23,977 nt of DNA from positions 1 through 23,977 of the forward strand of contig JBMLOQ010000062.1 in NCBI GenBank assembly GCA_049242885.1, read 5' to 3'. A program made the position numbers and the translations under genes. Source of the stretch: CAIVPM01 sp049242885 (GTDB lineage: Bacteria > Bacteroidota > Bacteroidia > Chitinophagales > Chitinophagaceae). The notes under the pieces are model-generated. The model searched no databases. It saw only the letters and a list, made by a program, of their open reading frames with translations, and was not told where the DNA came from. Shown here piece after piece: positions 23,935 through 23,977 of the stretch. Each line of letters begins with the position of its first letter. Position 1 is the stretch's first letter.

Positions 23935-23977
23935 ATGCAACAAACTACTTTAGTAATTCATGGAGGGGCAGGTACAA
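23935..23977 (+). CDS. Plant-type asparaginase / isoaspartyl peptidase, N-terminal start only
   Basis: The 14 codons before the window edge read MQQTTLVIHGGAGT. The I-H-G-G-A-G-T motif a few residues from the start is the hallmark of N-terminal-nucleophile asparaginases (IaaA, isoaspartyl peptidase, aspartylglucosaminidase relatives). These precursors cleave themselves before a catalytic threonine and hydrolyse isoaspartyl dipeptides or asparagine. Everything beyond the motif, including the cleavage threonine, is outside the window, so the exact member and any signal peptide problem cannot be judged. Confidence 0.75.
   Translation, partial: MQQTTLVIHGGAGT

Overview
The window looks like chromosomal DNA from a member of the Bacteroidetes, most like the Chitinophagaceae or relatives. 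The DNA is strongly AT-rich. Shine-Dalgarno sequences are largely absent. A promoter of the Bacteroidetes type (TTG, 20 bases, TAnnTTTG) sits in front of enolase. The window also encodes a Bacteroidetes-style carboxypeptidase-regulatory/plug/beta-barrel outer membrane protein and a short DivIC/FtsB-like protein. The genus is an inference.

Region 1 (1-15392, all + strand) is a long branched-chain amino acid gene cluster with glutamate synthase at its end: the tail of leuD, then leuB, ilvE, ilvD, ilvB, ilvN, ilvC, ilvA, gltB and gltD. Gaps are mostly 8-70 bases, with longer ones before ilvC (146) and gltD (122). IlvA makes 2-oxobutyrate. IlvBN, IlvC and IlvD run the shared valine/isoleucine steps. 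LeuB and LeuD serve leucine. IlvE does the final transamination using glutamate, which GltBD regenerates. leuA and leuC are not in the window and may lie just upstream.

Region 2 (15393-18222) holds a lone TylF/MycF-like methyltransferase gene on the minus strand and 578 bases with no convincing gene. A compact + strand set of three small genes follows: an acidic helical protein with an internal duplication, a BON-like lipoprotein, and a BON-like/SH3 protein. The set ends at a terminator shared with the converging gene.

Region 3 (18220-20510, minus strand) carries a one-TM protein of unknown role, a DivIC/FtsB-like division protein and enolase. Enolase has a clear promoter and a clear terminator.

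Region 4 (20511-23977, + strand) has the most unusual structure. A nested dyad overlaps the enolase promoter. Next come two copies of a 56-base tandem repeat, a run of 100 N, and then a third copy that breaks off exactly at the start codon of a 943-residue outer membrane beta-barrel protein. Each repeat unit contains a hairpin and three tiny start-to-stop reading frames, the first beginning at the position used as the start codon of the real gene. The N run is probably an assembly gap caused by a longer array. The window ends with a terminator and the first 14 codons of a plant-type asparaginase/isoaspartyl peptidase gene.
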